Source: Dyadobacter sp. LHD-138 (GTDB lineage Bacteria; Bacteroidota; Bacteroidia; Cytophagales; Spirosomataceae). Taken from it: DNA of 64,000 nucleotides. Location of the stretch: contig NZ_JAVFVU010000014.1 in the NCBI RefSeq assembly GCF_030929615.1, forward strand, positions 124,001 to 188,000, in the 5' to 3' direction. This document shows, piece after piece, positions 44,478 to 54,122 of the stretch; within the stretch, counting starts at the first letter, position 1; the number at the start of each line of letters is the position of its first letter. Position numbers and translations under genes: made by a program. A model generated the notes under the pieces. It did not search any database, was not told where the DNA came from, and saw only the letters and a program-made list of their open reading frames with translations.

Positions 44478-45749
44478 TCAGGCTTTGGCCAGCAATTTAT
44501 CCAGACGGACGACACTCTGAACCATCGATCGCACCGAGTGATAATTTACCTTCCAGGAATGGCTCATATGTTTCCAGATCGGTTCGCCCTGACGCGTAAG
44601 CAGCGGCAGCCATTCGCCAACCTGATGGTGGATCATTTTATCAAATACAAACCGGTGGGTGGCGTCATAAGCTTGCAAATACTTTTCATCGTCATAAATC
44701 CGGTAAGCATCCAGCATGCCGATCAGCACTTCTGCCTGCTGCCAGAATTCTTTTTCACGGTCATAAACAGCTCCTGCATGGGAACCTTCAACATACACAC
44801 CACCAAACTCCCAGTCGATGCCGTGCGCGATCGCGTGATCGAATGATTTTAAAAGCTGCGTCTGATATGCATCGTAAGAAACACCGGCGATATCCAGCGC
44901 GTGCATCAGCAACCAGGCAAATTCAACATTATGTCCATAACTCGTGTTGTCCTCAGCAGAACTCTTTGCGCCATCTTCTGAAAAACGGTCCCATCCCCAG
45001 ATGATGTCAAACTTGATCTGCGGCGCAACCGTCCAGTCTGCCCAGAATTGAGGAATTCCTGTCCCGTAAACCGGATGCATGATCTTATTGATTAGCAACT
45101 CAATGATCTCCATTAGTTTTCTCCGATGCACCTGTTTGCCGCTGGCTTCGTACAACGTGGTAAAAGCCTCCATTAGGTGCATGTGCGCGTCCAACGTTTT
45201 TCTGTCACCTCCGGCAGGGCCAGCGCCTTTCAATTCCCATTCACGGGTAAACATTTCAAAATAGCCGCCGTAATACGTATCCGCTCCATGAACCTGCAAC
45301 AGATTGAATGTTTTTTCGGCATATTCAAGCCCGATGGGATCTCCCGTAGCCAGCGTGTATTCACTTAAACTGTAAATAGCGAAGCTCAGTCCGTAAACTA
45401 TTTTTTCATCTATTTTTATATTTCCCTTCCGATCCATCAGCCAGTAAAACCCGCCATTTTCTTCGTCCCACATTTTATTGATCAAAAAGTCAACGCCATG
45501 TTTGGCAACAGCCGCATAGCGCCCGTCTCCATAACCTGCACGGTGCGCAGAGGAAAAAGTGAACACTGTTCTGGTTTGGGCGATCAGTGATTTTTCGTCT
45601 TCACCCGAGTCATTGCCGGCGTTATCAAAATGGGTAATAAATCCGCCGTTTTCCTTGTCAACACAGCGGGTTTCCCAAAAGGGGAGTAATTCATTCGTAA
45701 GGTGTTGGTGCGCTTCGTCGCGATACTGCTTAAGCTGTGCTACATTCAT
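44478..45749 (-). CDS. AGE-family sugar 2-epimerase
   Basis: A 423-residue (alpha/alpha)6-barrel protein of the N-acylglucosamine 2-epimerase / cellobiose 2-epimerase family. Hallmarks are CVDKENGGFITHFD at the N-terminus, LDAHMHLMEAF, YGHNVEFAWLL with a catalytic-type His, FWQQAEVLIGML and the C-terminal HSWKVNYH with another. Similarity to disaccharide 2-epimerases (glucose to mannose end conversion) seems best by eye, but GlcNAc-type activity is not excluded. It follows the Tat-exported oxidoreductase gene by 42 bases and is likely in one operon with it. Confidence 0.83.
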   Translation of the reverse strand: MNVAQLKQYRDEAHQHLTNELLPFWETRCVDKENGGFITHFDNAGNDSGEDEKSLIAQTRTVFTFSSAHRAGYGDGRYAAVAKHGVDFLINKMWDEENGGFYWLMDRKGNIKIDEKIVYGLSFAIYSLSEYTLATGDPIGLEYAEKTFNLLQVHGADTYYGGYFEMFTREWELKGAGPAGGDRKTLDAHMHLMEAFTTLYEASGKQVHRRKLMEIIELLINKIMHPVYGTGIPQFWADWTVAPQIKFDIIWGWDRFSEDGAKSSAEDNTSYGHNVEFAWLLMHALDIAGVSYDAYQTQLLKSFDHAIAHGIDWEFGGVYVEGSHAGAVYDREKEFWQQAEVLIGMLDAYRIYDDEKYLQAYDATHRFVFDKMIHHQVGEWLPLLTRQGEPIWKHMSHSWKVNYHSVRSMVQSVVRLDKLLAKA

Positions 45750-45791
45750 GTGCGATTAAGTGGTTTTTAGGATTTATATTTTAAAAAATAG

Positions 45792-46892
45792 TTAGCCGAT
45801 TTTAACGGTGGTCCCGGTTTTTGCCGCCTTGTAGATCGCTTCCACAATCCGGATGTCCCGAAGTCCTTCTTCCCCCGGTACGAGCAGAGGTTTGTTTTGC
45901 ATGATCGCCAGCGCGTCTTCGTCCATTTGTTTGGCCTGCTGGTTATCAATCGGGAAATTAATTTCACCCAATGTGCTGTAACCTTTGTTGCCATTATATC
46001 CCGAGAACGAGTCCATATGCAATGATCCTTTGTCGTAATTCACTTTCAGGAAATTGGTGTTAATGCCGTGACTTCCCGTACAATTGGCTACGGTTCCTCC
46101 GGGAAACTGTAACTGAAAATGGGTGATTTCGTCTGCGTCGCTGAAAATTTCGGGACGGTTCACAACATGCTGCGCCGTTACCGCCAAAGGTTCAGTGCCT
46201 GCCGCCAGACGAGCGCCTTGTAACGCATACACGCCCATATCATACATGGCCCCGCCACCCATAGCGCTTTTTACCTTCCAGTTTTCGGCACGACTTTCCT
46301 TATATCCCGCGGCACAGGAAATCAGCTGAACATTTCCAAGCGATTTTTCTTTGGCCAGACGCATATAGGCCTGGGTGTTCGGATCGTGCTGACAACGGTA
46401 ACCAATGGATAAACTCCTTTTGTTATTCTGACAAGCCCTGATCATTTCCTCACATTCTTTGACATTAAGCGCCATCGGTTTTTCGCAAAAAACATGCTTT
46501 CCGGCTTTTGCTGCACGGATCACATATTCCTTATGCATGGAAGGCGGAAGCACTACATATACTACGTCAATATCGGGATTATTGGCTATCGAATCGAAGT
46601 TTTTATAATTATAAATATTTTTATCAGGAATATTGTACTTTTTCTTCCAGGTTTCGGCCTTTTCTGGTGTGCCTGTAACGATGCCAGCCAAATAGCAGTT
46701 TTTGGTTTTTTGCAGTGCCGGTGCGAGTAAATCTGTGCTGTAATAGCCAAGGCCAACCAGAGCAATGCCCAGCCGTTCTTTGGGTTTGCCCAGCGCGATA
46801 CTAAACGGAGAAAAGATTGATGCGGTGATTATACCGGCGCCTGCAGTGAGAAAATCGCGGCGGGAAAAAGGATGGATGATGTCCGGAACCAT
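45792..46892 (-). CDS. Tat-exported Gfo/Idh/MocA family oxidoreductase
   Basis: A 366-residue periplasmic dehydrogenase. The N-terminus has a twin-arginine motif SRRDFLTAG and hydrophobic stretch, as in glucose-fructose oxidoreductase, which carries tightly bound NADP. The Rossmann motif is VGLGYYSTDL and the catalytic-type Lys lies in FCEKPMALNVKE near residue 135. The C-terminal beta-sheet domain contains GGGAMYDMGVYALQGAR. A sugar or polyol is the probable substrate; the neighbouring epimerase supports carbohydrate metabolism. Confidence 0.85.
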   Translation of the reverse strand: MVPDIIHPFSRRDFLTAGAGIITASIFSPFSIALGKPKERLGIALVGLGYYSTDLLAPALQKTKNCYLAGIVTGTPEKAETWKKKYNIPDKNIYNYKNFDSIANNPDIDVVYVVLPPSMHKEYVIRAAKAGKHVFCEKPMALNVKECEEMIRACQNNKRSLSIGYRCQHDPNTQAYMRLAKEKSLGNVQLISCAAGYKESRAENWKVKSAMGGGAMYDMGVYALQGARLAAGTEPLAVTAQHVVNRPEIFSDADEITHFQLQFPGGTVANCTGSHGINTNFLKVNYDKGSLHMDSFSGYNGNKGYSTLGEINFPIDNQQAKQMDEDALAIMQNKPLLVPGEEGLRDIRIVEAIYKAAKTGTTVKIG

Positions 46893-47055
46893 AAGTTTGA
46901 TTTTTTCTATTTAAGGTAAGCGAGTTTCAGAACTACTTTAAAAATAGGAAAATCAGGCAGCAAACGATAAAATAGTATCAGATTCGGCAAGATTGATTTG
47001 CAAATGCTGACACATACTTCGTAATTCGCAGATCATTACTAAATAAAGCAGACCC

Positions 47056-48765
47056 ATGACCAACGATGAAATTGTAGAGATCCTCGAACTTACTGCCAAA
47101 CTGCTTGAACTTCACGGAGCTGACCCTTTCAAAGTCAAAAGTTATGGCGTGGCCGGGTTTTATCTGGATAAATATAAGGACGGTGAACTGGCTCAGATGT
47201 CGCTGGAAGAACTCACCAAACTTCAGGGCGTTGGAAAAAGTACGGCAGCGAAAATTGTTGAGATCTCCCAGCGGGGAACCTTTAAGGAGCTTGAAGAATT
47301 GCTGGAAAATACGCCGCTTGGTGTCCTGGAAATGTTTAACATTAAAGGGATCGGTGCAAAAAAGATAGCGATTTTGTGGCGCGAGCTTGGCATAGATAAT
47401 TTGCACGAACTGGAACTTGCTTGCCAGAGCGGGAAAATTGCGAAAGTGAAGGGATTTGGTGGAAGCACAGAACAAAAAATTCTGGATTCGCTGGCATTTT
47501 TGAAAGATCAGGCTGGAAAGCTGCGTATGGATAAAGCGCAGGTTATTGCTGAACTCATCGCGGAAGAACTGAAAAAAGGATATGAACAGGTTGAAATAGC
47601 GGGAGAGGTGCGGCGCAAGGCCGAAACCGTGGAAACGATCAGTGTGCTTGTTGGCACGGTTGCTCCGGCAGGTTTGCAGGATTTTGTGAATGGGATTTTG
47701 TTTCTTCTCAAAGATGAAAAACGTTCCTCTCCCTTTGTATGGAGGGGAAAAATGCAGGATGTTACGGTAGCGGTTGAAATTACGGCCGTGGCTCCGGAGA
47801 GTTTTGTGAATGAGTTATTCCTAGAAACGGCTTCCCAGCAACATCTGGGTATTTCGGGTGTTTCCGGTGAGTCGCTTTGGAGACTGGCAAAATATGAAGT
47901 TTTCGCCGATGAAGAAGCCATTTACGAAAAAGCGGGTCTGCCCTATATCGTACCGGAAATGCGTGAAGGCGCGGGCGAATTTAGCTGGTCTGAAAACCAT
48001 ACGCCTGACCAACTGATTACCTGGGATGATCTGAAGGGGATTTTGCACAACCACAGTACATATTCCGACGGGCAGCATTCCCTGGAACAAATGGCCTTGT
48101 TTTGCCAGGAATTAGGTTTTGAATACCTGGGCATTGCAGACCACTCGCAGACGGCCTCTTATGCGGGCGGGCTAAAGGCTGAGGACGTGTTTCGGCAGCA
48201 TGAAGAAATTGCGCGTTTGAATGAACGTTTTGCGATAGGAAACCCGGAAAAACCTTTCAAAATTCTTAAAGGAATCGAGTCGGATATCTTGGGTGATGGC
48301 TCTCTGGATTATCCCAATGAAATATTGTCGAGTTTCGATTACGTGGTGGCTTCTGTGCACAGCAACCTGACGATGACTTTGGAAAAAGCAACGGCGCGTC
48401 TGTTAAAGGCGATCGAGAATCCTTATACGACCATCCTGGGCCATCCAACGGGTCGTTTATTATTATCAAGAGAGGGCTATCCGATCGATCATAAAGTAAT
48501 CATAGACGCCTGCGCTGCGCATAAAGTTGTTGTGGAGATCAACGCTTCCCCCTGGCGGTTGGATCTTGACTGGCGCTGGATTTCCTACTGCATGGAAAAG
48601 GGAGTATTATTGAGTATCAATCCTGATGCGCACAAAAAAGAGGGATATTATGATATGCACTACGGCGTAGCGGTGGCCAGAAAGGGCGGGCTTACCAGAG
48701 ATATGACTTTTAATGCTTTTTCTCTGGCAGAAATAGAAATGTATTTAAAAATGAAAAAAGGATAA
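47056..48765 (+). CDS. polX: PolX-type protein with PHP phosphoesterase domain; polymerase site degenerate
   Basis: A 569-residue PolX. Helix-hairpin-helix DNA-binding motifs lie in the first 150 residues (LQGVGKSTAAKI, IKGIGAKKIAIL). The nucleotidyltransferase core spans about 155-310, but where active PolX has a G-D-x-D metal site after RR..ETV, this protein has ETISV: Thr194 and Ser196 stand where the aspartates should be. The C-terminal PHP domain (about 325-569) looks intact: HNHSTYSDG, IADHSQ, KGIESDIL, ASVHSNL, GHPTGR and NPDAH. A Mn-dependent 3'-5' exonuclease or phosphoesterase without polymerase activity is the best reading. Confidence 0.85.
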   Translation: MTNDEIVEILELTAKLLELHGADPFKVKSYGVAGFYLDKYKDGELAQMSLEELTKLQGVGKSTAAKIVEISQRGTFKELEELLENTPLGVLEMFNIKGIGAKKIAILWRELGIDNLHELELACQSGKIAKVKGFGGSTEQKILDSLAFLKDQAGKLRMDKAQVIAELIAEELKKGYEQVEIAGEVRRKAETVETISVLVGTVAPAGLQDFVNGILFLLKDEKRSSPFVWRGKMQDVTVAVEITAVAPESFVNELFLETASQQHLGISGVSGESLWRLAKYEVFADEEAIYEKAGLPYIVPEMREGAGEFSWSENHTPDQLITWDDLKGILHNHSTYSDGQHSLEQMALFCQELGFEYLGIADHSQTASYAGGLKAEDVFRQHEEIARLNERFAIGNPEKPFKILKGIESDILGDGSLDYPNEILSSFDYVVASVHSNLTMTLEKATARLLKAIENPYTTILGHPTGRLLLSREGYPIDHKVIIDACAAHKVVVEINASPWRLDLDWRWISYCMEKGVLLSINPDAHKKEGYYDMHYGVAVARKGGLTRDMTFNAFSLAEIEMYLKMKKG

Positions 48766-48789
48766 TTTAGTAATTAAACCGGGTTTTTG

Positions 48790-49293
48790 ATGAAAATAGT
48801 TTTAGTTCTCAGCGTTATCGTAAGTTTTGTACTGATTGGGTGTAAAAAAAATGAACCAGAAATCCCTGTCAAAGAACCAGAAAAAATTACTTTTAAAGGG
48901 ATCGTGAAAAGAGATGCCAAAGGGATTCCCTATTCAGAAGATGCGGATGACTGGAACTTTAAAGACAAATGGGTAGAGCAGGAGCTTAGTCTTTTTGGTA
49001 AGAGCCTGAATACAAGTTGTCAGTTGCCAGAATCTTATGGAATCATAGCTTATCCCAATCCTAGTATTGATAAGATTGCAATTCATGTCAATAAGCCAGA
49101 CACAGTTCGGTTGGCGGTAAGAATTGTCGATAAAAATTTCAAGACGCTTTTGTCGAGCGATTCGCTGTATGCAAAGATTAATGTGATCGATCTGGCGAAC
49201 CTGGGCATCAAGGACACGGTTCGGGTTTATTATAAATTCATGGATAAATCGTGTGAGTTTCGGGGACACGGTGATGTGGTCATTACGAAATAA
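48790..49293 (+). CDS. Small lipoprotein with a T9SS-sorting-domain-like fold
   Basis: A 167-residue lipoprotein. The start is ATG 48790; a TTG directly before it also reads in frame. The signal peptide ends VLIGC, a good lipobox with Cys18. After a charged linker, residues from IIAYPNPSIDKIAIHV to the C-terminal GDVVITK follow the spacing of a T9SS type A sorting domain (YPNP start, central strand pair, final basic residue), although weakly. A protein with both a lipobox and such a tail is unusual. The function is unknown. It lies 24 bases after polX and is probably cotranscribed. Confidence 0.6.
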   Translation: MKIVLVLSVIVSFVLIGCKKNEPEIPVKEPEKITFKGIVKRDAKGIPYSEDADDWNFKDKWVEQELSLFGKSLNTSCQLPESYGIIAYPNPSIDKIAIHVNKPDTVRLAVRIVDKNFKTLLSSDSLYAKINVIDLANLGIKDTVRVYYKFMDKSCEFRGHGDVVITK

Positions 49294-49307
49294 TTGTAGT
49301 AAAGAGC

Positions 49308-49360
49308 AGCCTGCGTTCTGTTTTGATACGGATGAATATTGTTTCAAACAGAACGTCGGC
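49308..49360. terminator. Hairpin between convergent genes
   Basis: CGTTCTGTTTTGA (49314-49326) pairs with TCAAACAGAACG (49344-49355), extended by AGCC/GGCT. It lies between the lipoprotein and S41 protease genes, probably as a shared terminator; there is no T-run. Confidence 0.55.
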
Positions 49361-49384
49361 TACATCATCACCGGTGAAGAAGGG

Positions 49385-50836
49385 TTATCTGATTTCTCTT
49401 AATGAAGGATTGCTTTTGATCATCCTTTTTTCACGGACAACAGCGTTGTCTTTCAGCGATTCGCTGATAAAGGATTCGACCTGCTTTGTTGCGGCTAGCC
49501 TTGTTCCGGTTGGTGCAGGAATGCCCATCACATCCAGTGCCTTCCGAAGCAAAGTTTCATTTTCGTCACCAAATGCTTTATAAGGAATAACCACGTCTTT
49601 TACTTCATAGGTTGGCGGCATGCCGTTCACCGTTCCATAATCCGACTGGTTGTTTACATTGGCTGTTTGTCCAAGCATCACATATATACCCCATTTCCAC
49701 CGGCTTTGATCGTCGCTTACCAATGATCCAAACAGGTTTTTGCCATAGGTATGCTCACCGATCGTTATTACGTCCATATACGGCCTTAAACCATTAATCA
49801 CAAGCTCACTGGCGGAGGCGGTGCCATTGGAAGTTAACACAAATACACGACTAAGACTGGAACCAATATTGCTGGCTTCATCAAGAAACTTGTAATTCAG
49901 TGCGTTGGCTCCGTTTTTACCTTGCCAATAGGCGAGATACTTGTCGTTCCACTGCTCTTTGTAAAAAATCTTGGCGCTGGAAACACTTTTGCCGATCAGG
50001 GAAGCCAGTGTCTTCGCAGAACTGATATAACCTCCCGGATTAAACCTCAGGTCAAGTACCAGCTCATTAACACCCTTGCTTTTAAAATTAGCGAACACTT
50101 GCCGGAGTTCATTGTCATACTTATTGGCATCGGTGGTTGTACCGGGAATAAATTGCGTGTAGACCAGATAGCCAATTGTTTTGCCGTAAGCACTTTTAGA
50201 AATCACGCTTGAAAAAACAACGGGATCTTCGCTGATCTCAGCTTTTGTTACCGATATAGTATTTGAATTATCAGTAGTGAGTACGGTACCGTTTAACACG
50301 CCCAAAGTGAAGGTAGCAGTTTCATTGTTCCCAAAAAGGGTTGTGTAGTTACTGGTTGTGAGCTGTGTCCCATTCACCTTCATGATGATATCCCCGCGTT
50401 TCAATCCGGCGGTTTCGGCCGGACTTCCTTTCACTACATAACTGAGAAATGCAGCCAGGCTGGTTTTGCTGGCATCGGTATAAGAAAGTGTGTAATTAAT
50501 GCCAAAAATTTTACTAATGCCGTTAAATTCCTTCGTTAACGCGTCAGCATCGCTGGTGATGGCTGAAAACCGGTCGGTCGTTGTACGTTGATAAATTAAT
50601 TTTTCGAAATAGTCTTTTGGGTTAAGTTTACTGTCCAGGCTACTCTCCGCAGGCATATTTTTATACCAAAAATATGTGTCATTCATTACCTCATATATCC
50701 AGCTGTTGACGGTCTGGTAACTTGTACTGTCGGTAGTTTCTGTTGTTGTCGGATCGACATCCTTATCCTTACAACCTGCCAAATATATGGCAGCCACAAT
50801 AAACCCAATTCTGCTGAACTTTTTTAAATTTAACAT
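49385..50836 (-). CDS. S41 family peptidase lipoprotein with PDZ domain
   Basis: A 483-residue cell-envelope protease of the C-terminal processing type. The signal peptide ends YLAGC (Cys22), so it is a lipoprotein. A helical N-terminal domain (40-110) precedes a PDZ domain (about 115-200; SPAETAGLKRGDIIMKVNG). The S41 catalytic core has LDLRFNPGGY, the serine in SNGTASASELV (near residue 341) and the general-base Lys in GEHTYGKNLFGS (near 366). It is transcribed alone, convergent with the polX pair. Confidence 0.9.
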   Translation of the reverse strand: MLNLKKFSRIGFIVAAIYLAGCKDKDVDPTTTETTDSTSYQTVNSWIYEVMNDTYFWYKNMPAESSLDSKLNPKDYFEKLIYQRTTTDRFSAITSDADALTKEFNGISKIFGINYTLSYTDASKTSLAAFLSYVVKGSPAETAGLKRGDIIMKVNGTQLTTSNYTTLFGNNETATFTLGVLNGTVLTTDNSNTISVTKAEISEDPVVFSSVISKSAYGKTIGYLVYTQFIPGTTTDANKYDNELRQVFANFKSKGVNELVLDLRFNPGGYISSAKTLASLIGKSVSSAKIFYKEQWNDKYLAYWQGKNGANALNYKFLDEASNIGSSLSRVFVLTSNGTASASELVINGLRPYMDVITIGEHTYGKNLFGSLVSDDQSRWKWGIYVMLGQTANVNNQSDYGTVNGMPPTYEVKDVVIPYKAFGDENETLLRKALDVMGIPAPTGTRLAATKQVESFISESLKDNAVVREKRMIKSNPSLREIR

Positions 50837-51235
50837 ATTTAGCCAGATTAAAATTGAGTACGTTTTCTATGCATAGACTGAAAATAATTTGGAATTAACC
50901 GGATGTGCACAATAGATATTACGTCGGAATAAAATTAAGTGTGGCGTGGCAAGGGGAATTTAATTTTCAGAAACTGGAAATGCGGCGGGGTGAAGTTGAC
51001 CGTTGTATAGCATAGTGGATCAATGCGGACTAGGTCATTGAACTGGTTAGGCAGGCAGATCAGGATTGATATGCAAAAAAGAAATGATAGTCGGGAAGTA
51101 ACCTTAATTTTTAGGTGTTTTGAAGAAGCCCGTTTTGATGATGGCGAGGGTGGGGTGAGGGGGGAAAGAAGTCAAGTTTTTGAAACTTGACTTCTTTAGG
51201 CAAACCCTGACTTATTGAAAAAAGCAATTGAAAAT
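50837..51235. other. Intergenic region between S41 gene and iolE
   Basis: No gene is seen in 399 bases. Apart from the hairpin at 51165-51197 and a purine-rich stretch just before it (51144-51170), nothing is recognisable. The promoter of the S41 gene should lie near 50840-50900 but no good match was found. Confidence 0.45.
51165..51197 (-). terminator. Terminator of the inositol operon
   Basis: AAAGAAGTCAAGTTT (51165-51179) and AAACTTGACTTCTTT (51183-51197) form a perfect 15-bp stem with a three-base loop, 39 bases after the end of iolE, the last gene of the minus-strand operon. Confidence 0.7.
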
Positions 51236-52138
51236 CTAGATATCAGTCAGATTTTTGAAGAATTTACGGGCAATCATCGCATATTCCAAAGGATTGGCAA
51301 CCGCTGGATCCTGTTCCGCTTCCAGCACAATCCATCCCTGGTAATCACTGTTTTTGATCACTTCAAACAAAGACGGGAAATCAATACAGCCTTCTTTGTC
51401 ACCCGGCACGGTAAACACGCCCTGTTTTACCGCGGTTAAAAAGCTGAGCTTCTCATCATGCACGCGCTGCAAAACATTTGGACGGACATCTTTTAAATGG
51501 ATATGGGCCGTTCGGCCTATGTATTTTTTCAAAGCTTCTACCGGATCTTCTCCCGCGAAATAAAAATGGCCGCAATCATAATTCAGATAAACGTTTTCAG
51601 GATCGGTTTCACGCATTAAACGATCTGTTTCGGCGATGGTTTGGATGCAGGTCCCCATGTGATGATGAAAAGCCAGTTTCATACCCCGCTGGCGCGCTAT
51701 CTTGCCCAGTTCATTTAAGCCATTTGTAAACGTTTTCCATTCTGCATCGGTATTCAGCATACCTTTTCCGTCAAAAACCGGCACCGTCATTTGTCCCTGA
51801 CAACTGTTTCCAACCTCTCCGCCGCCAATCACTTTGGCCCCCATTGTTTCCAGGAAATCCAGCAGTTCCGTAAAACTTTTGATATTTTCTTCTAACGACT
51901 TCGTCGTGAGTTCGTAGCTATTCCACTGGTTACAAATTTGAAGGCCGCGCAGCTCTAGGGCCTTTTTCAGCACATGGGTATCACGGGGAAATTTGTTGCC
52001 GACTTCGCAGCCGGTAAAACCGGCCAAGGCCATTTCACTAATACATTGTTCAAATGTATTTTCCCCGCCAAGCTCCGGCATATCGTCGTTGGTCCAGTTA
52101 ATCGGAGCGACGCCTAATTTTATATTTTCGAAATTCAT
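51236..52138 (-). CDS. iolE: Inosose dehydratase
   Basis: A 300-residue TIM-barrel protein of the sugar-phosphate isomerase/epimerase fold. The N-terminal GVAPINWTNDDMPELGG is the IolE signature. Metal ligand segments are visible in GGGEVGNSCQGQ, LAFHHHMGTCIQ, YDCGHFYFAG and AHIHLKDVRP. IolE dehydrates 2-keto-myo-inositol (inosose) to 3D-trihydroxycyclohexane-1,2-dione, step two of inositol catabolism. It is the last gene of the operon, 50 bases after iolD and before a terminator. Confidence 0.93.
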   Translation of the reverse strand: MNFENIKLGVAPINWTNDDMPELGGENTFEQCISEMALAGFTGCEVGNKFPRDTHVLKKALELRGLQICNQWNSYELTTKSLEENIKSFTELLDFLETMGAKVIGGGEVGNSCQGQMTVPVFDGKGMLNTDAEWKTFTNGLNELGKIARQRGMKLAFHHHMGTCIQTIAETDRLMRETDPENVYLNYDCGHFYFAGEDPVEALKKYIGRTAHIHLKDVRPNVLQRVHDEKLSFLTAVKQGVFTVPGDKEGCIDFPSLFEVIKNSDYQGWIVLEAEQDPAVANPLEYAMIARKFFKNLTDI

Positions 52139-52188
52139 TTTGTTAGATTTTGGGAGTTGTCACAGTTTTTGGAATTCAAATGGCATAA

Positions 52189-54054
52189 TCAAAGAAAAAT
52201 CCGTTGCTGTTTTTTGTTTTTGGTATAGGTTTCAAACGCTTTTTGCACGGATGCTGACTCGGAGACTTCCGCGATCGGAACTTCCCACCAGGCATGATAT
52301 CCCTTGACAGTGCGGTAAAGGCTCGTTTCGATATAAATCACCGTTGTTCTGGTATTGATTTTGGATTGTTCGAGTGCTTTTTCCAGCGAAGTTCTATCCG
52401 TCGCTTTTATCACAATGGCACCAAGACTTTCTGCATTTTTTGCCAGATCAACGGGAAGGAAATCGCCCGACAGCTGCCCGGAATTTTCATCCCGGTAGTT
52501 GTACATCGTACCAAAGCGCTCGCTTCCGATACTTTCTGAAAGTCCGCCGATACTGGCGTAACCGTTATTGTTCAAAAGTAAAATGGTGAATTTTACGCCT
52601 TCCTGAATTGACGTGACAATCTCATGGTTATTCATCAAATAGCCGCCGTCTCCGCAGATCACGTAAATGTCACGGGATGGATCGGCCATTTTTGCGCCCA
52701 GTCCGGCAGCGATTTCATAACCCATACAAGAGAAGCCATATTCGAGGTGGAAATTCTTGGAATCCGTCGCCCGCCAAAGTTTGTGCAAATCTCCCGGAGC
52801 GCTTCCCGATGCGTTAATCATTACATCGCGACGGCCCATAAAGTTGTTCAATGTCCCAATTACAATAGCCTGATCAATAGGAGGAACAGTGCTGTTGCCG
52901 TCTTTGTAAATTTGGGTAACTTCGTTGTCCCAGGCCTGGTTGTAATCTGCTATTTTCCTGCGGTAGTTTTGATCTACTTCAAAATCACCGAGCAAAGTGG
53001 AAAGCTCTTCCAAAATCACTTTTGCATCACCAATGACGGGCAGCGCGGCGTGTTTGAAGGCGTCAAATTCGCTGATGTTAATGTTTATAAATTTAACGTC
53101 AGGGTTTTTGAATATTGATTTTGAGGCCGTTGTGAAGTCACTGTAACGTGTTCCTATGCCAATCACGACGTCGGCTTCATTGGCAATTTCGATGGCATAT
53201 TTGGTACCCGTTGCACCCAGTCCCCCAATACTGTAAGGTTCGTCAAATTTTACGGCCCCCTTTCCGGCAAATGTTTCACCAACGGGTATGCCTGTTTTTG
53301 TGGCAAAATCATGTAAAATATCATCCGCACCGCTGTAAATAGCACCGCCTCCGGCAACGATCACTGGATTCTTCGATGCACGAATCCATTCCACTGCCTT
53401 ATGCAAGATCGGCAGATCTGGTCGTGGGCGACCCACATGCCAAACCCTCTTTTTGAACAATTCTTCAGGGAAATCGTAGGCGTGCGTTTGAACATCCTGC
53501 GGCATGGAAAGCGTTACAGCGCCCATTTCGGCCTGTGAGGTAAGCACGCGCATAACCTCGGGCAATGAAAAAATCAGCTGTTCAGGCCGGTTAATGCGGT
53601 CCCAGTATTTAGAGACAGGTTTAAAACAATCGTTAACAGATATATCCTGCGTCGAAGCACTTTCCAATTGCTGTAAAACTGGGTTTGGCTCTCTTGTGGC
53701 AAAGATATCTCCTGGTAAAAGCAAAACGGGCAGGCGGTTGATCGTTGCCAACGCGGCACCGGTAATCATATTGGTAGCGCCCGGACCAATCGAAGTCGTG
53801 CAAACGAAGGCTCCAAGACGGTTTTTAACTTTGGCATAAGCCACCGCGGTGTGCACCATGGATTGCTCATTCCGGCATTGATAGTAGCGAAAATCAGGAT
53901 TTTGCTGTAAGGCCTGGCCCAGTCCGGCCACGTTTCCATGTCCGAATATTCCGAAACACCCGCCAAAGTAAGGTTTTTCAATACCATCGCGTTCGATGTA
54001 TTGATTTTTTAGAAATGTTATGGTAGCCTGGGCTACTGTTAATCTTCTGGTCAT
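52189..54054 (-). CDS. iolD: 3D-(3,5/4)-trihydroxycyclohexane-1,2-dione hydrolase
   Basis: A 621-residue thiamine-diphosphate enzyme with acetolactate-synthase architecture. The N-terminal Pyr domain contains GIFGHGNVAGLGQAL and the TPP-activating Glu in CRNEQSMVHTAVA. The central domain follows near 200-350, and the C-terminal PP domain has the TPP motif CGDGGYLMNNHE...LLNNNGYASIG. IolD opens the ring of the diketone to 5-deoxy-D-glucuronate. It is separated from iolJ by 264 bases holding a palindromic element, the largest gap in the operon. Confidence 0.94.
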   Translation of the reverse strand: MTRRLTVAQATITFLKNQYIERDGIEKPYFGGCFGIFGHGNVAGLGQALQQNPDFRYYQCRNEQSMVHTAVAYAKVKNRLGAFVCTTSIGPGATNMITGAALATINRLPVLLLPGDIFATREPNPVLQQLESASTQDISVNDCFKPVSKYWDRINRPEQLIFSLPEVMRVLTSQAEMGAVTLSMPQDVQTHAYDFPEELFKKRVWHVGRPRPDLPILHKAVEWIRASKNPVIVAGGGAIYSGADDILHDFATKTGIPVGETFAGKGAVKFDEPYSIGGLGATGTKYAIEIANEADVVIGIGTRYSDFTTASKSIFKNPDVKFININISEFDAFKHAALPVIGDAKVILEELSTLLGDFEVDQNYRRKIADYNQAWDNEVTQIYKDGNSTVPPIDQAIVIGTLNNFMGRRDVMINASGSAPGDLHKLWRATDSKNFHLEYGFSCMGYEIAAGLGAKMADPSRDIYVICGDGGYLMNNHEIVTSIQEGVKFTILLLNNNGYASIGGLSESIGSERFGTMYNYRDENSGQLSGDFLPVDLAKNAESLGAIVIKATDRTSLEKALEQSKINTRTTVIYIETSLYRTVKGYHAWWEVPIAEVSESASVQKAFETYTKNKKQQRIFL

Positions 54055-54122
54055 GGTTTAAGGGAATATTTTGATGATTTTAAGAAGTGTAGGATAAGAG
54101 GGAATTTATTGTATTGACAAAT

